Positions 47,521-56,261 of a DNA stretch of 56,261 nucleotides are shown here, in pieces. Position numbers and translations under genes: made by a program. Where the stretch lies: positions 1-56,261 of the forward strand of contig DAIDAE010000002.1 of assembly GCA_027310755.1 (NCBI GenBank). Reading direction: 5' to 3'. Every line of letters starts with the position of its first letter. The stretch's first letter is position 1. Source of the DNA: Candidatus Micrarchaeaceae archaeon (lineage in GTDB: Archaea > Micrarchaeota > Micrarchaeia > Micrarchaeales > Micrarchaeaceae). A model generated the notes under the pieces. The model saw only the letters and a list, made by a program, of their open reading frames with translations, searched no databases and had not been told where the DNA came from.

Positions 47521-48561
47521 TCATTTCGTTTTCCACTTGCCCGTGTCCTGCTGATAATACCTTATTTTCCCGCCATAGAGCCCTTCCGTTATCTTTTTTA
47601 TATTTTGGACCACCGTGTCCTGAACTTTCTTCCTTTTCAAATCCAATCCGCTTTCTCCTAGCGAAAATCCGGAGGCAAGCGGGTGCCCGCCGCCGTCCAG
47701 CGCAATCGCAATTGCCGAGCTGTCGACCCCCCAGCTTCCAGCATCGCGCATGCTTCTTATGCTGGAATGCCCTGTTTCCGACGATATGTATATTGCGATG
47801 TCGCACTTCATCTTCTCCAGCATCATCATGCACGCCTCCTGGTGCGATATCTTCCTTCCAAAGCCAACGCCTATCCTGAGACCGTTCGTTTCAATGATCT
47901 CCAAATCCTTCCTGAGCTTTTTCAATTGAGGATCGGCTACTTTCCTGTATTTCTTATAGACACCATTCATGAACCTCGAATCTATGTCGCCGCTTGCAAT
48001 TGCAGAGACCAATTTGAGCAGTTTTGGATTTTTTGCCCTGTCGTTTCCAAGATATTTTATCGCATAGCCCATCTTGTCAACAAGAAGGTCCTCTCCCTTC
48101 CTGCCGGACTTGAGTGCGAAGTCCGCGAGGTGCGTTACCCTTGTCAGCCTGTCGCCGTAGGCATCCCTTTTGCAGAGAAGCCTGTAGACCAGTTCAGCGC
48201 CGCAGAAGTCCCTGTTCTCCCCCGCGACCATGACGCTGCAGTGCCTGGATATGCCCTTGAGTATATAATCCCTCCATGGGTGGTGATCGAGCCATATTAT
48301 CCTGTTGCCGTTCCTGTCAAATTTCTTCACCGCGGCAAGCATTTTTTTGTAAAGTGGCGGGATTATCCCAAAATCGGAAATGACAAGGAGATTCCCGCCT
48401 CCCTTTATGTTCTTTATGTAGGCGAGCGCATCATCGTATATCCTTCCGCCGTGGTTTATGAATACGATGTTCCTTAGCGGGACCCCGTAATAATGCACGA
48501 GGAGCGCCGCACTGGCTATCCCGTCTAGATCTGACCCATGCGTCACATTGTATATCTTCAA
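47521..48561 (-). CDS. DHH-family phosphoesterase
   Basis: HGSDLDGIASA, SDFG, LDHHPW, DGGGHPLASGFSL. Confidence 0.9.
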   Translation of the reverse strand: MKIYNVTHGSDLDGIASAALLVHYYGVPLRNIVFINHGGRIYDDALAYIKNIKGGGNLLVISDFGIIPPLYKKMLAAVKKFDRNGNRIIWLDHHPWRDYILKGISRHCSVMVAGENRDFCGAELVYRLLCKRDAYGDRLTRVTHLADFALKSGRKGEDLLVDKMGYAIKYLGNDRAKNPKLLKLVSAIASGDIDSRFMNGVYKKYRKVADPQLKKLRKDLEIIETNGLRIGVGFGRKISHQEACMMMLEKMKCDIAIYISSETGHSSIRSMRDAGSWGVDSSAIAIALDGGGHPLASGFSLGESGLDLKRKKVQDTVVQNIKKITEGLYGGKIRYYQQDTGKWKTK

Positions 48562-48568
48562 GCAATCA

Positions 48569-49861
48569 TCAAGGAGTCAGTCTCTTTCTGTCTCTCGGGA
48601 ACAAGGTTACCTCTCTTATATTCTCCATGCCCATCATCCCCATCGCAAATCTTTCAAGGCCTATGCTCCAGCCGGCATGCGGCGGCGCGCCCGCCCTGAA
48701 CGCGTTAATGTAGAACTCAAAGTTCTTCGGGTTTAGCCCCTTCCTTTTCAACGACTCCACCAGCAAATCCGGATTGTGTATGCGCTGTGCGCCGCTGCAG
48801 ATCTCCAGCCCTTTGTATATGTAGTCAAAGCTGTCGGTAAGGCCCGGATCGCCCTCCTTCGGCATCGAGTAGAAAGCCCTCAGTTCTACCGGATACTCCT
48901 TTATCACGACAGCGTCCCCAAAAACAGCCTGTATGCCCTTCTCGTGCTCTTTCGAGAAGTCGTGACCCATCTCGATGGCATAGCCCTTCTTTTTGAGCCC
49001 CTCTATCGCCTCCTTATAAGTTATGATCTTCGTCTCCGGTGCATCGAGCTTCACCCCGAGGGTCTCAAGATCGCGCTTGTTGTGCTCCTTCACTGCGCTC
49101 ACGATCGCCTTCACGGTTTCTACCAGCACTTTTATCGCATCATCCGCGCTATTTGTGAACGCGAGCTCCACGTCCATCTGCGTTATCTCGTTTATGTGGC
49201 TTGTGGTGTTCGACTTCTCCGCCCTGAAGACCGGCATTATCATGAATACCTTGTCAAATCCACCTATGACGGCCAGCTGCTTATACAGCTGCGGGGACTG
49301 CGCAAGATAGGCGGGCCTGTCAAAGTACTTTATCTCAAACAACTCCGATCCTCCCTCGCTGGATGCGGCTATTATGCTCGGCGTCCTTATCTGCCTAAAA
49401 CCTTTCTTCGACAGGAAGTCCCCAAAAGAGTCCAGAATCGTGGATTCTATGTTGAAAATTGCTGCGGTCTCGAGCCTTCTCAGGTCTATCTGCCTGTTGT
49501 CCAGCCTCACATCTATCTCGGCGGGGACCTTTCCCGTGACCTCAAACGGTATCTTTGCGGATAATGGGTTGAGGTTGGTAACTTCCCTCGGGACAATCTC
49601 AAAGCCCTTCCTTGCCTCACTATTGACCTTTACAACCCCCCTGATTTTTACCACGCTTTCCTTCGGCAGAGACATGCTCTTTATCACACCAGGATCTGCC
49701 TCGCCGGATTTTCCCATTACCTGAACCAGCCCGGTGCTGTCCCTAAGTATGAGAAAGGTTATCTTTGCCGTCTCCCTGACTTCATGAACCCAGCCGGCGA
49801 GAGTCACCTCCTTCCCCTCCATAGCCGCGGTAATCTCGCCTATATAATGGCTCCTAATCAT
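48569..49861 (-). CDS. aspS: aspartyl-tRNA synthetase
   Basis: class II motifs (FRAEKSNTTSHINEITQMDVELAF; GWSIGLERFAMGM); start near 49861 because the track N-terminus reads through an IS605 relic. Confidence 0.96.
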   Translation of the reverse strand: MIRSHYIGEITAAMEGKEVTLAGWVHEVRETAKITFLILRDSTGLVQVMGKSGEADPGVIKSMSLPKESVVKIRGVVKVNSEARKGFEIVPREVTNLNPLSAKIPFEVTGKVPAEIDVRLDNRQIDLRRLETAAIFNIESTILDSFGDFLSKKGFRQIRTPSIIAASSEGGSELFEIKYFDRPAYLAQSPQLYKQLAVIGGFDKVFMIMPVFRAEKSNTTSHINEITQMDVELAFTNSADDAIKVLVETVKAIVSAVKEHNKRDLETLGVKLDAPETKIITYKEAIEGLKKKGYAIEMGHDFSKEHEKGIQAVFGDAVVIKEYPVELRAFYSMPKEGDPGLTDSFDYIYKGLEICSGAQRIHNPDLLVESLKRKGLNPKNFEFYINAFRAGAPPHAGWSIGLERFAMGMMGMENIREVTLFPRDRKRLTP

Positions 49862-49897
49862 TGGTTCACCGAACAACATAACAGAAGTGTGACATAC

Positions 49898-50107
49898 TCC
49901 CACCCCTAAAGGGATGTGGGCTTCTTGCTTCAACGACAGACATTGTTTCCATCTCTGCAAGCGTTACTTCCCGCAAGTCCTGCGGTAGCTTTTGCAAGTA
50001 TATTTATTGATGCATTTATATCCCTGTCGGTCTGTGTGTTGCACTTCTCACAGTAATCATCCCACCCTTGAAAGGTGTGGGATTTCTCACTATGCCATGT
50101 TAAATAT
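49898..50107 (-). mobile_element. IS200/IS605-family relic: TnpB C-terminal fragment between two right-end-like hairpins
   Basis: minus strand encodes DDYCEKCNTQTDRDINASINILAKATAGLAGSNACRDGNNVCR*; hairpins CCCACCCCTAAAGGGATGTGGG (49899) and CCCACCCTTGAAAGGTGTGGG (50061). Confidence 0.85.
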
Positions 50108-50193
50108 TACTTTGAGCAAAACCTTAAATATTGCTGCTCTTGGACAGATAACGCTTAAGAACTACAATGTTCACAATTCTATGGGACGGGCAG

Positions 50194-50592
50194 ATGGAGA
50201 AAGTATCCGAGATAATGGACAAGAAATTGGTCGCAATATCGCACGATGCAAGTTTGAAGTCCGCATTGAAGCTTGCTAAGACCGCAGGGGTGGGCATGCT
50301 GCCCATTCTGGATGGGGATAGGCTCGTAGGTATGGTGGGCACCGACGATATCCAGCATTATATTTCCAAGGATCCGGGCAGGGGGGAAGAGTCCGTGGAT
50401 ACGCTCTCCAAGGCGCCAGTTTTTCTTGAGGCCAATGAAACCAGGCAGTCTGCGATGGCCAAGATAATAAAGAACGGGCTTTCAAGGATGCCGGTGGTTG
50501 AGAGCAGGTCAACAATGAGATGCCTAGGAACGGTGAATTCAACCGATCTTCTAAAGGCATCGGCTGACGATCAGTCAGAGCAGGCAAAATAA
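50194..50592 (+). CDS. CBS-domain-pair protein
   Basis: VSEIMDKKLVAISHDASLKSALKLAKTAGVGMLPILDGDRLVGMVGTDDI. Confidence 0.9.
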   Translation: MEKVSEIMDKKLVAISHDASLKSALKLAKTAGVGMLPILDGDRLVGMVGTDDIQHYISKDPGRGEESVDTLSKAPVFLEANETRQSAMAKIIKNGLSRMPVVESRSTMRCLGTVNSTDLLKASADDQSEQAK

Positions 50593-50601
50593 GAATAATG
50601 A

Positions 50602-50934
50602 CTATTTGCCGAGCACTATCTGGATCGCGCTCACTTTTGAGCTTGTGCCGTCCTCGTTCGTTATATTTTCCGAGGAAGTCCTTATGCCCCGCTCCTTCAG
50701 CGCCGGCATAAACCTGTTAATGACTATCTCCTTTACGTCAACCGCCTTAGATATGGAATTGCCACGGGCTTTTATCTCAACTTCGTCCACGCCTCTGTTG
50801 AACTGTGTCACTACTGCCAACACATAATTCATTGTAGGTTTCCTGCCAATGTATATGATATTTTCCTTTCTTTCCTGGTTCCCATTGTTTGAGCCCGCGT
50901 ACTGCGCCTCTTCTCCGGTGTCTTCCATCTGCAT
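50602..50934 (-). CDS. albA: Alba chromatin protein
   Basis: [51 protein letters not shown]. Confidence 0.9.
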   Translation of the reverse strand: MQMEDTGEEAQYAGSNNGNQERKENIIYIGRKPTMNYVLAVVTQFNRGVDEVEIKARGNSISKAVDVKEIVINRFMPALKERGIRTSSENITNEDGTSSKVSAIQIVLGK

Positions 50935-51013
50935 CACCCGATACACAAGTATTATTCTTGAAACAAGGTTATTAAACAATCCTCTCCCGCGGATTTACTT
51001 TGCTCTGGAGCCT

Positions 51014-51913
51014 TCACAGTGGAGCCGCATCGGGTGCCATGCCACGGTTCGCCCTTTTCTTTATCCTTGAAATTTCCTCCTCCACGTCAAAATCCACGCC
51101 TATCCCTTTCAGCCTGCGCAGCGGGCACGCTATCGCCACATCCTTCAGGAGTACGACTTCTCGCTCTATTCCTGCTTTCTTTGCGTTTTTCATCTCTGCC
51201 TCCAGCGCCTTGATTATGAGCACAAGCACGTCCTCGGTTATTTTCATGAGCCTTTTTTTCTCTATCCCGCCGCTCTGCACTATTATCGCCGCCTCCTCCT
51301 CTCCCGCCTGCTCCTCCGGCGCCCTTCTACTGAACACAGTGCCGAACGATCTCATGAATTCCGGGGAGACAGGATAGAAAACCCTGTAGAAGATGTAACC
51401 GAACGGCAATGCAAAGGAGTTGAACAGTATGATCTTCTTTGCAAGAAGGCGCTCCCCCCAGACCCTCAGGTTCTCTATGTAGTCAAACAGCTCCACCAAC
51501 TCCTTCGTCGGTTCCACGGGCTTATGTCCCAGCCCCTGGACGAGGCTTTTTATCGCCCTCGCCCTCTTCACCTCCACGTTAGATACCACCATGAAGTAGT
51601 TTGAGTGGGAGATATTGCCATCCGTATCCGTGGCCGCCCATTTCCTTGATATCCTGCCCATCCTGTATTCGCCATAGAGAAAAAGGCTCACAAGATGCAA
51701 TATCTGGTCTGATTTGAATTTGGTCCCATTCGGCAATATTATTTCATCCTTTGTTATGATGCCCTTCTTCCTGCCAACGTTGATGAAGCTTGCCGCATGC
51801 TTTATCGCCGCGGCTGTGCTGTTGCCCTTGAGGTACTCAAGCACATATGGCTTCAGCCACCTGGGCAGGCTGTACTTCTCCAATACGGTATCCACCAATG
51901 CTTCTCTCAACAT
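51014..51913 (-). CDS. hypothetical protein
   Basis: start MLREALVDTV at 51913 avoids overlap with the upstream CARDB gene; amphipathic helices. Confidence 0.65.
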   Translation of the reverse strand: MLREALVDTVLEKYSLPRWLKPYVLEYLKGNSTAAAIKHAASFINVGRKKGIITKDEIILPNGTKFKSDQILHLVSLFLYGEYRMGRISRKWAATDTDGNISHSNYFMVVSNVEVKRARAIKSLVQGLGHKPVEPTKELVELFDYIENLRVWGERLLAKKIILFNSFALPFGYIFYRVFYPVSPEFMRSFGTVFSRRAPEEQAGEEEAAIIVQSGGIEKKRLMKITEDVLVLIIKALEAEMKNAKKAGIEREVVLLKDVAIACPLRRLKGIGVDFDVEEEISRIKKRANRGMAPDAAPL

Positions 51914-51932
51914 CGGATCATCCTCATTTGCG

Positions 51933-53540
51933 TTATTGCCCTTTTTTCCTTTCCTTCTTTTTGCCGTATACCCTTCTGTAGTACACAACCCCTCCGACTA
52001 TCACCACTATGACCACTATCGGGATTGCATATGCGCCGATGCCCGCACCATTACTTACCTCTGCATAATAGTTATTAAAACTGCTGTACTGCTGTGTGGT
52101 AAATCCGTTCGGCTGCTTCCACTGTTCATAAATTGTCACCGGATATGTCCCATTGTCTCCCTGGGATGAGGTGCTGACATAGAATGTCGCGTTCATGGAT
52201 TCCCCCGGCGCAAGGCTATTTATGTAATAATTGGGGTTCTCCGGGGTGAGTGGATATACGGTTTGCAGGCTGAGCGTCATCTGCTGCGCCTGCTCGTTCC
52301 CAATGTTCTTTATTGTGAAGACCAAGGGCTGGTTCGTTCCTCCCGGGTTGAGCGCCCCGTGCACTTCCGTTATATTGAACATTGACGCATTCTGCAGCTT
52401 GACGGCTATGTATTGGAGGGACTGGTTTGATATCCCGGTTACATCGCTGTAGCTCACCGATACCAGAAGGTTGTACTCGCTCCTATTTGCGTCCCTATTT
52501 GCCGTTAGCTGGATCTGCTCTGTTGTGCTTGCTCCCGCCGCAAGTGTCCCTACAAAATATGACGATGCACTGCTCGTCACGCTCAGCGGTGCGGAATCCA
52601 GGAATCTAACGGTTAGGTTCTTTGCTGCTCCATATCCATTGTTCTGCACCAATAACGTCAAACTCTGGTTTGATCCAGGTGCAAGCTGGGCGGGAACTGC
52701 ATTTTCTATGCTCGCGACTATACTGGGCCTGGGCGCGATGAAACTTATTGGTATGTATGTTATTGCGTTGTAGTTCGCGCCGCTCTGGGCCGTGTACCTG
52801 ACCATTACCGGGATCGTTATGTTGCCTGCCGGAAGGTTTACCGCGGCAATCAAGTCCGCCGCCTCTGTTTCAGAAACGCTCACATTCATTATTCCAAAAT
52901 CAAGGACGGGAGTGCCGTATGGTGCAAACGTATTAGAATTCAGGAATGTTATGCTGACGTTCCTTGCCGTATCCGTCCCCGTATTTATGGCTGTTATTTC
53001 GAATATGTTTTCCCCTCCGCGCGCCAACGAGCGGTTCTCCGGAATTGCAATAAGCTGTATGTTCGGGGTCCCGTAGACATGGAAGCTGATTGGAACCGTT
53101 GTCTGGCCCGGTATGTCCTGCTGGGATGAAGTGGTTCCGGCCACGGCATCGTATGTCGCCTGCATATAAATAGTGTATTCCCCAGCAGCCAAGGTAGATG
53201 GAACATGCAGCTTGTAAGTGAATGGCAGCAAACCGCCCCCGTACTCACCAGTCCCTATTACGTCTATCAGTTGCGATGAGGAAGGCGATACGTTAAGTAT
53301 CGGATTGGATGCGGTAATCTGGAGATTAACGTTTTTCAGCGGATTGGTATATGAGTTGAACAGCTGGAATGAGAGGTTAAACGTTTCTCCAGACATGACC
53401 GGCTGTGGAGTTATCTTCATATTCACAAGGCTGATCGCGCCGTTTGGCGCCACCTGGGCGGCCGTTACCGTCATGCCGGCCATTGCAATAATCATTGCAA
53501 GCGCCAATCTCATTTTCCAACCATTTATACCATTTTTCAT
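51933..53540 (-). CDS. secreted S-layer/CARDB-repeat protein (COG1361-like) with C-terminal TM
   Basis: signal peptide, repeated beta-sandwich modules (SGETFNLSFQLFNSYTNPLKNVNLQI; GSNQSLTLLVQNNGYGAAKNLTVRF), C-terminal TM plus KKKERKKGQ. Confidence 0.82.
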   Translation of the reverse strand: MKNGINGWKMRLALAMIIAMAGMTVTAAQVAPNGAISLVNMKITPQPVMSGETFNLSFQLFNSYTNPLKNVNLQITASNPILNVSPSSSQLIDVIGTGEYGGGLLPFTYKLHVPSTLAAGEYTIYMQATYDAVAGTTSSQQDIPGQTTVPISFHVYGTPNIQLIAIPENRSLARGGENIFEITAINTGTDTARNVSITFLNSNTFAPYGTPVLDFGIMNVSVSETEAADLIAAVNLPAGNITIPVMVRYTAQSGANYNAITYIPISFIAPRPSIVASIENAVPAQLAPGSNQSLTLLVQNNGYGAAKNLTVRFLDSAPLSVTSSASSYFVGTLAAGASTTEQIQLTANRDANRSEYNLLVSVSYSDVTGISNQSLQYIAVKLQNASMFNITEVHGALNPGGTNQPLVFTIKNIGNEQAQQMTLSLQTVYPLTPENPNYYINSLAPGESMNATFYVSTSSQGDNGTYPVTIYEQWKQPNGFTTQQYSSFNNYYAEVSNGAGIGAYAIPIVVIVVIVGGVVYYRRVYGKKKERKKGQ

Positions 53541-53565
53541 TGAATCACCATGAGCATAATCATAA

Positions 53566-54687
53566 TCAATCAATAGTGCTCTTGAACAAGATAACACTAA
53601 GCAGCGTAGAGACTATCGCGAAGCCGAGGAGGACCGATATGTCCGTTATCATATTTGCCAATGGATACGTCCCCACCAATATGACCCATCTGAATCCGTC
53701 AACCGCGTACGTCATTGGATCTATAATGCTAAGCGTCTGCAAGGTCGATGGCAAGCTGCTCACCGGCACGATCCCTCCAGCAAGGAACCATAGCGGCAAC
53801 CCCACAGCCTGCGCAAATATGGCAAACGATGTTACGTTCTTCAGTCTGGACGCCAGTATGGCGGACACGGAGGTGAAGCACACCATCAGTATCATTCCGA
53901 GTAAAAATATCCAGAAAAGGCCTGTCCATCCCATCGCTATTTGCGATCCGAAAATCAGTCCTATAAGCAGTACCACTGTTATGTACAGTATCGACTGCAC
54001 AGATCCGGCAAGCACCCTCCCAAAAAGTATCGCCGCCTTATTTATCGGCGCAACAAGATAGGCTTTTATGAAACCCGCATTCCTGTCCGTTATAAGCCCC
54101 ATCCCCCCGGCGAAGAGGGCGCTGAATACCACTATCATTCCTATGACCCCGGAGAAGATAAAGTCCGTTTCGCTTCCGTTGGCGCCATTAACCGGGGTTG
54201 ACAATGCCGCCCCAAAAGTGCTTGAAGGCAGATACTGCTTGACCTGGTAGTTGCCCGGCCCGGCGAAGAGGGCTGCGCGCTGTTCTATCATAGGCAATAT
54301 TTCGCTGGTGACCGAATACTGCGTATTGCTGTAATAAATCCGGACCGCAGATTGTCCATTGTAGGTCGGGAAGTTTGGCAGTATCACTATGACAAAGGAT
54401 ACCTTTCCAGCGTCAAGAAGTGCAAGCGCGTCATTTTGGTTTGTTACGGATTCGACCGACATTATGCCCTGCGAGCCCAGGGAATTTATGAATTGCTGGG
54501 ATTGCATGTTGTTTGCGTAGTTTACAACAACGACCGGCACGTTGTTTATCCCCTGTCCGGTTGCGCCAAATATGAGGAGTATGAACAGCGGGAATATTGC
54601 GGTTCTTATAAGATTGACTCTTATGTTGGCTCTGAATATGAGCATTTCCCTTTTGTAAAGTGCAAGTGTGTCGCTCAGAAGGCTCAT
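53566..54687 (-). CDS. ABC-2 type transporter permease
   Basis: 373 aa; large extracellular domain then 5-6 TM; adjacent to ATPase. Confidence 0.88.
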   Translation of the reverse strand: MSLLSDTLALYKREMLIFRANIRVNLIRTAIFPLFILLIFGATGQGINNVPVVVVNYANNMQSQQFINSLGSQGIMSVESVTNQNDALALLDAGKVSFVIVILPNFPTYNGQSAVRIYYSNTQYSVTSEILPMIEQRAALFAGPGNYQVKQYLPSSTFGAALSTPVNGANGSETDFIFSGVIGMIVVFSALFAGGMGLITDRNAGFIKAYLVAPINKAAILFGRVLAGSVQSILYITVVLLIGLIFGSQIAMGWTGLFWIFLLGMILMVCFTSVSAILASRLKNVTSFAIFAQAVGLPLWFLAGGIVPVSSLPSTLQTLSIIDPMTYAVDGFRWVILVGTYPLANMITDISVLLGFAIVSTLLSVILFKSTID

Positions 54688-54691
54688 TCTC

Positions 54692-55684
54692 TCATCTCCA
54701 TCCCCGTATATTCATCCTTCCGCCCTTCATCTCCCCGGTTTCATCCCTCATTCCAGTTCCGGTGAGCTTTATGAAGACATCATCTAGAGTTGGAAGGTGC
54801 ATACCTATCGAAACCACCTCTATCTTCTCCTTATCCAGCGCGCCGGATATTTTTGTAAATTCCGATTCGCTATTCTTTGTCATCACCGCGGTCAGTTTGT
54901 CACCATTGACAACGGCAGCTATCCCGAATTTCGACTTGAGCATGGATGCCGTCCTTGCTACGTCGTTGTTCTTTACCACGATCTCAAGTATTTTGCCGCT
55001 TCCCGCAATCCTCTTCACTTCGGATGGCGTTCCCAGGGCTATGAGCTTCCCGTGGTCTATCACCCCGATCCTGTCGCAGAGCTGGTCCGCTTCCTCCAGG
55101 TATTGTGTTGTAAGCAAAACTGTATTCCCTTTTTTGTTCAGCCCCTTTATGCGGGCCCACATCGTGGTCCTGTTTTGGACATCGAGCCCCGTAGTCGGTT
55201 CGTCCAGCACCAGTATTTTGGGTTCCTGTATCATGGCCTTTACGAGCCCAAGCCTCCGTTGCATTCCGCCGGAGAATGTCCCGGCTTTCTTGTCGGCAAA
55301 TTGTACGAGATCCGCCTCCTCCAGCGCCTCCCCTATCCTTTTCTGCACCTGGTTCGCAGGCACGTGGTATAGGCTTGAAAAAAGCTCAAGGTTTTGTCTC
55401 GCCGTGAGCTCCGCCTCAACCACTGTCTCCTGGGTCATCAACCCCATCAACTGCTTCACTTTTTCGTGATTCCTTGCGAGATCAAGCCCGTCGATTGTTA
55501 TTTTGCCCGAGGTGGGCAAAAGCAGGGTAAGGAGCATGTTTATGGTGGTGGTCTTCCCGGCACCGTTCGGCCCCAGGAGCCCGAATATCTCGCCCTCCCT
55601 GATGCTCAAGCTGACATTATTCACCGCAACGAGATCGCCGAATCTCTTCGTTAGGTTCTCTATTCTTATTATATCAGCCAACAC
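54692..55684 (-). CDS. ABC transporter ATP-binding protein
   Basis: GPNGAGKTTTINMLLTLL, FSGGMQRRLGLVKAMIQEPKILVLDEPTTGLD. Confidence 0.96.
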   Translation of the reverse strand: MLADIIRIENLTKRFGDLVAVNNVSLSIREGEIFGLLGPNGAGKTTTINMLLTLLLPTSGKITIDGLDLARNHEKVKQLMGLMTQETVVEAELTARQNLELFSSLYHVPANQVQKRIGEALEEADLVQFADKKAGTFSGGMQRRLGLVKAMIQEPKILVLDEPTTGLDVQNRTTMWARIKGLNKKGNTVLLTTQYLEEADQLCDRIGVIDHGKLIALGTPSEVKRIAGSGKILEIVVKNNDVARTASMLKSKFGIAAVVNGDKLTAVMTKNSESEFTKISGALDKEKIEVVSIGMHLPTLDDVFIKLTGTGMRDETGEMKGGRMNIRGWR

Positions 55685-55685
55685 A

Positions 55686-56045
55686 TCACTTGAAAAGTTT
55701 TCCAGCCTCCTTCATTGTGCCAATCATCATCCTTCCTACGGATTTTAGGGCCGTCGTCCCCCTTTTTGTTATCGAATAGTAATTTTTGATTTTCCCCTTC
55801 CCGGTCTTCGCCTGCATTTTTATGTAGCCGGATTTCTCCAGCACCCTCAGGGTGTTATATATGTCGTTTTTTAGCGTCGGGCCGTAAAAATCCGCAAAGC
55901 CCATTCTGTCAAATTCCTTTATCAGCGCGTAGGAGTAGACCTTGCCACCCTGCCTGAGCCTCCCGAGTATCCTCAACTTTAGTATTATGCGCTTCGCTTC
56001 CATCGGCATGAAGTCTATTACCTTTGTTCTTTGTTTTTTATCCAT
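55686..56045 (-). CDS. PadR-like winged-helix regulator
   Basis: LRQGGKVYSYALIKEFDRMGFADFYGPTLKNDIYNTLRVLEKSGYIK...YYSITKRG. Confidence 0.78.
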   Translation of the reverse strand: MDKKQRTKVIDFMPMEAKRIILKLRILGRLRQGGKVYSYALIKEFDRMGFADFYGPTLKNDIYNTLRVLEKSGYIKMQAKTGKGKIKNYYSITKRGTTALKSVGRMMIGTMKEAGKLFK

Positions 56046-56054
56046 TTCAAAAAC

Positions 56055-56261
56055 CTATAATTGTCTTAATGCATCTATTGGTTGCATCTTCGATGCTCTC
56101 CAAGCAGGGTAAACCCCGGCTATAAGACTAACTATTATTGCTACGGCTAGGGCCTCTACTATTGTTATAACAGAAAAGACCGGTGAATATGCAAGAGAGG
56201 AGAATCCCGAGCCCGCACCAGATGCGGACTGACCTCCACCCCCTCCCCCGCTGACAAAGAC
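56055..56261 (-). CDS. MacB/FtsX-like ABC permease, C-terminal fragment (runs off window)
   Basis: minus strand ends ...VEALAVAIIVSLIAGVYPAWRASKMQPIDALRQL*, with the PAWRASKMxPIDALR signature. Confidence 0.88.
   Translation of the reverse strand, partial: VFVSGGGGGGQSASGAGSGFSSLAYSPVFSVITIVEALAVAIIVSLIAGVYPAWRASKMQPIDALRQL

Noticed and set aside
49862-49960. N-terminal extension of AspRS (MQRWKQCLSLKQEAHIPLGVGVCHTSVMLFGEP)
   Set aside because: Reads through the IS605 right end; the conserved AspRS N-terminus begins at about MIRSHYIGEI
1-56261. CRISPR array, prophage or intact transposon
   Set aside because: No regularly spaced repeats, phage genes or full-length transposase seen; only the TnpB relic and hairpins

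Overview
The window is a gene-dense archaeal chromosome segment. TFB, Cdc48, FttA/aCPSF1, aIF2-gamma, EF-1alpha, histone, Alba, and class III signal peptides of the 'QSAMEYLMTYGWAILIIAVV' type suggest a DPANN/Micrarchaeota-like lineage (inference). About 55 protein genes are supportable. They include five aminoacyl-tRNA synthetases (Ile, Thr, Cys, Trp, Asp), CTP synthase, Hel308-type helicase, proteasome beta, a DnaK-DnaJ-GrpE operon with its own winged-helix gene, HMG-CoA synthase, and an ABC-export/surface-protein cluster. There are three tRNAs (Gly-TCC, an intron-containing Met-CAT, Thr-TGT). Items missed by the ORF track: a compact RNase P RNA (minus strand, ~11246-11483) identified from CRI/CRV, P1, P2 and P4 with its bulged U; an unassigned structured ncRNA candidate at ~15047-15139 (minus) with its own promoter; a 40-aa ultra-acidic microprotein gene (42523-42645) with promoter, leader hairpin, SD and terminator; a 22-aa arginine-rich mini-ORF (9629-9697, minus); ribosomal protein eL40 (35278-35430); a TnpB/IS605 relic upstream of aspS; and the C-terminus of a MacB/FtsX-like permease at the right edge. 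No CRISPR array or intact mobile element was seen. All calls come from reading the sequence; no database search was run.
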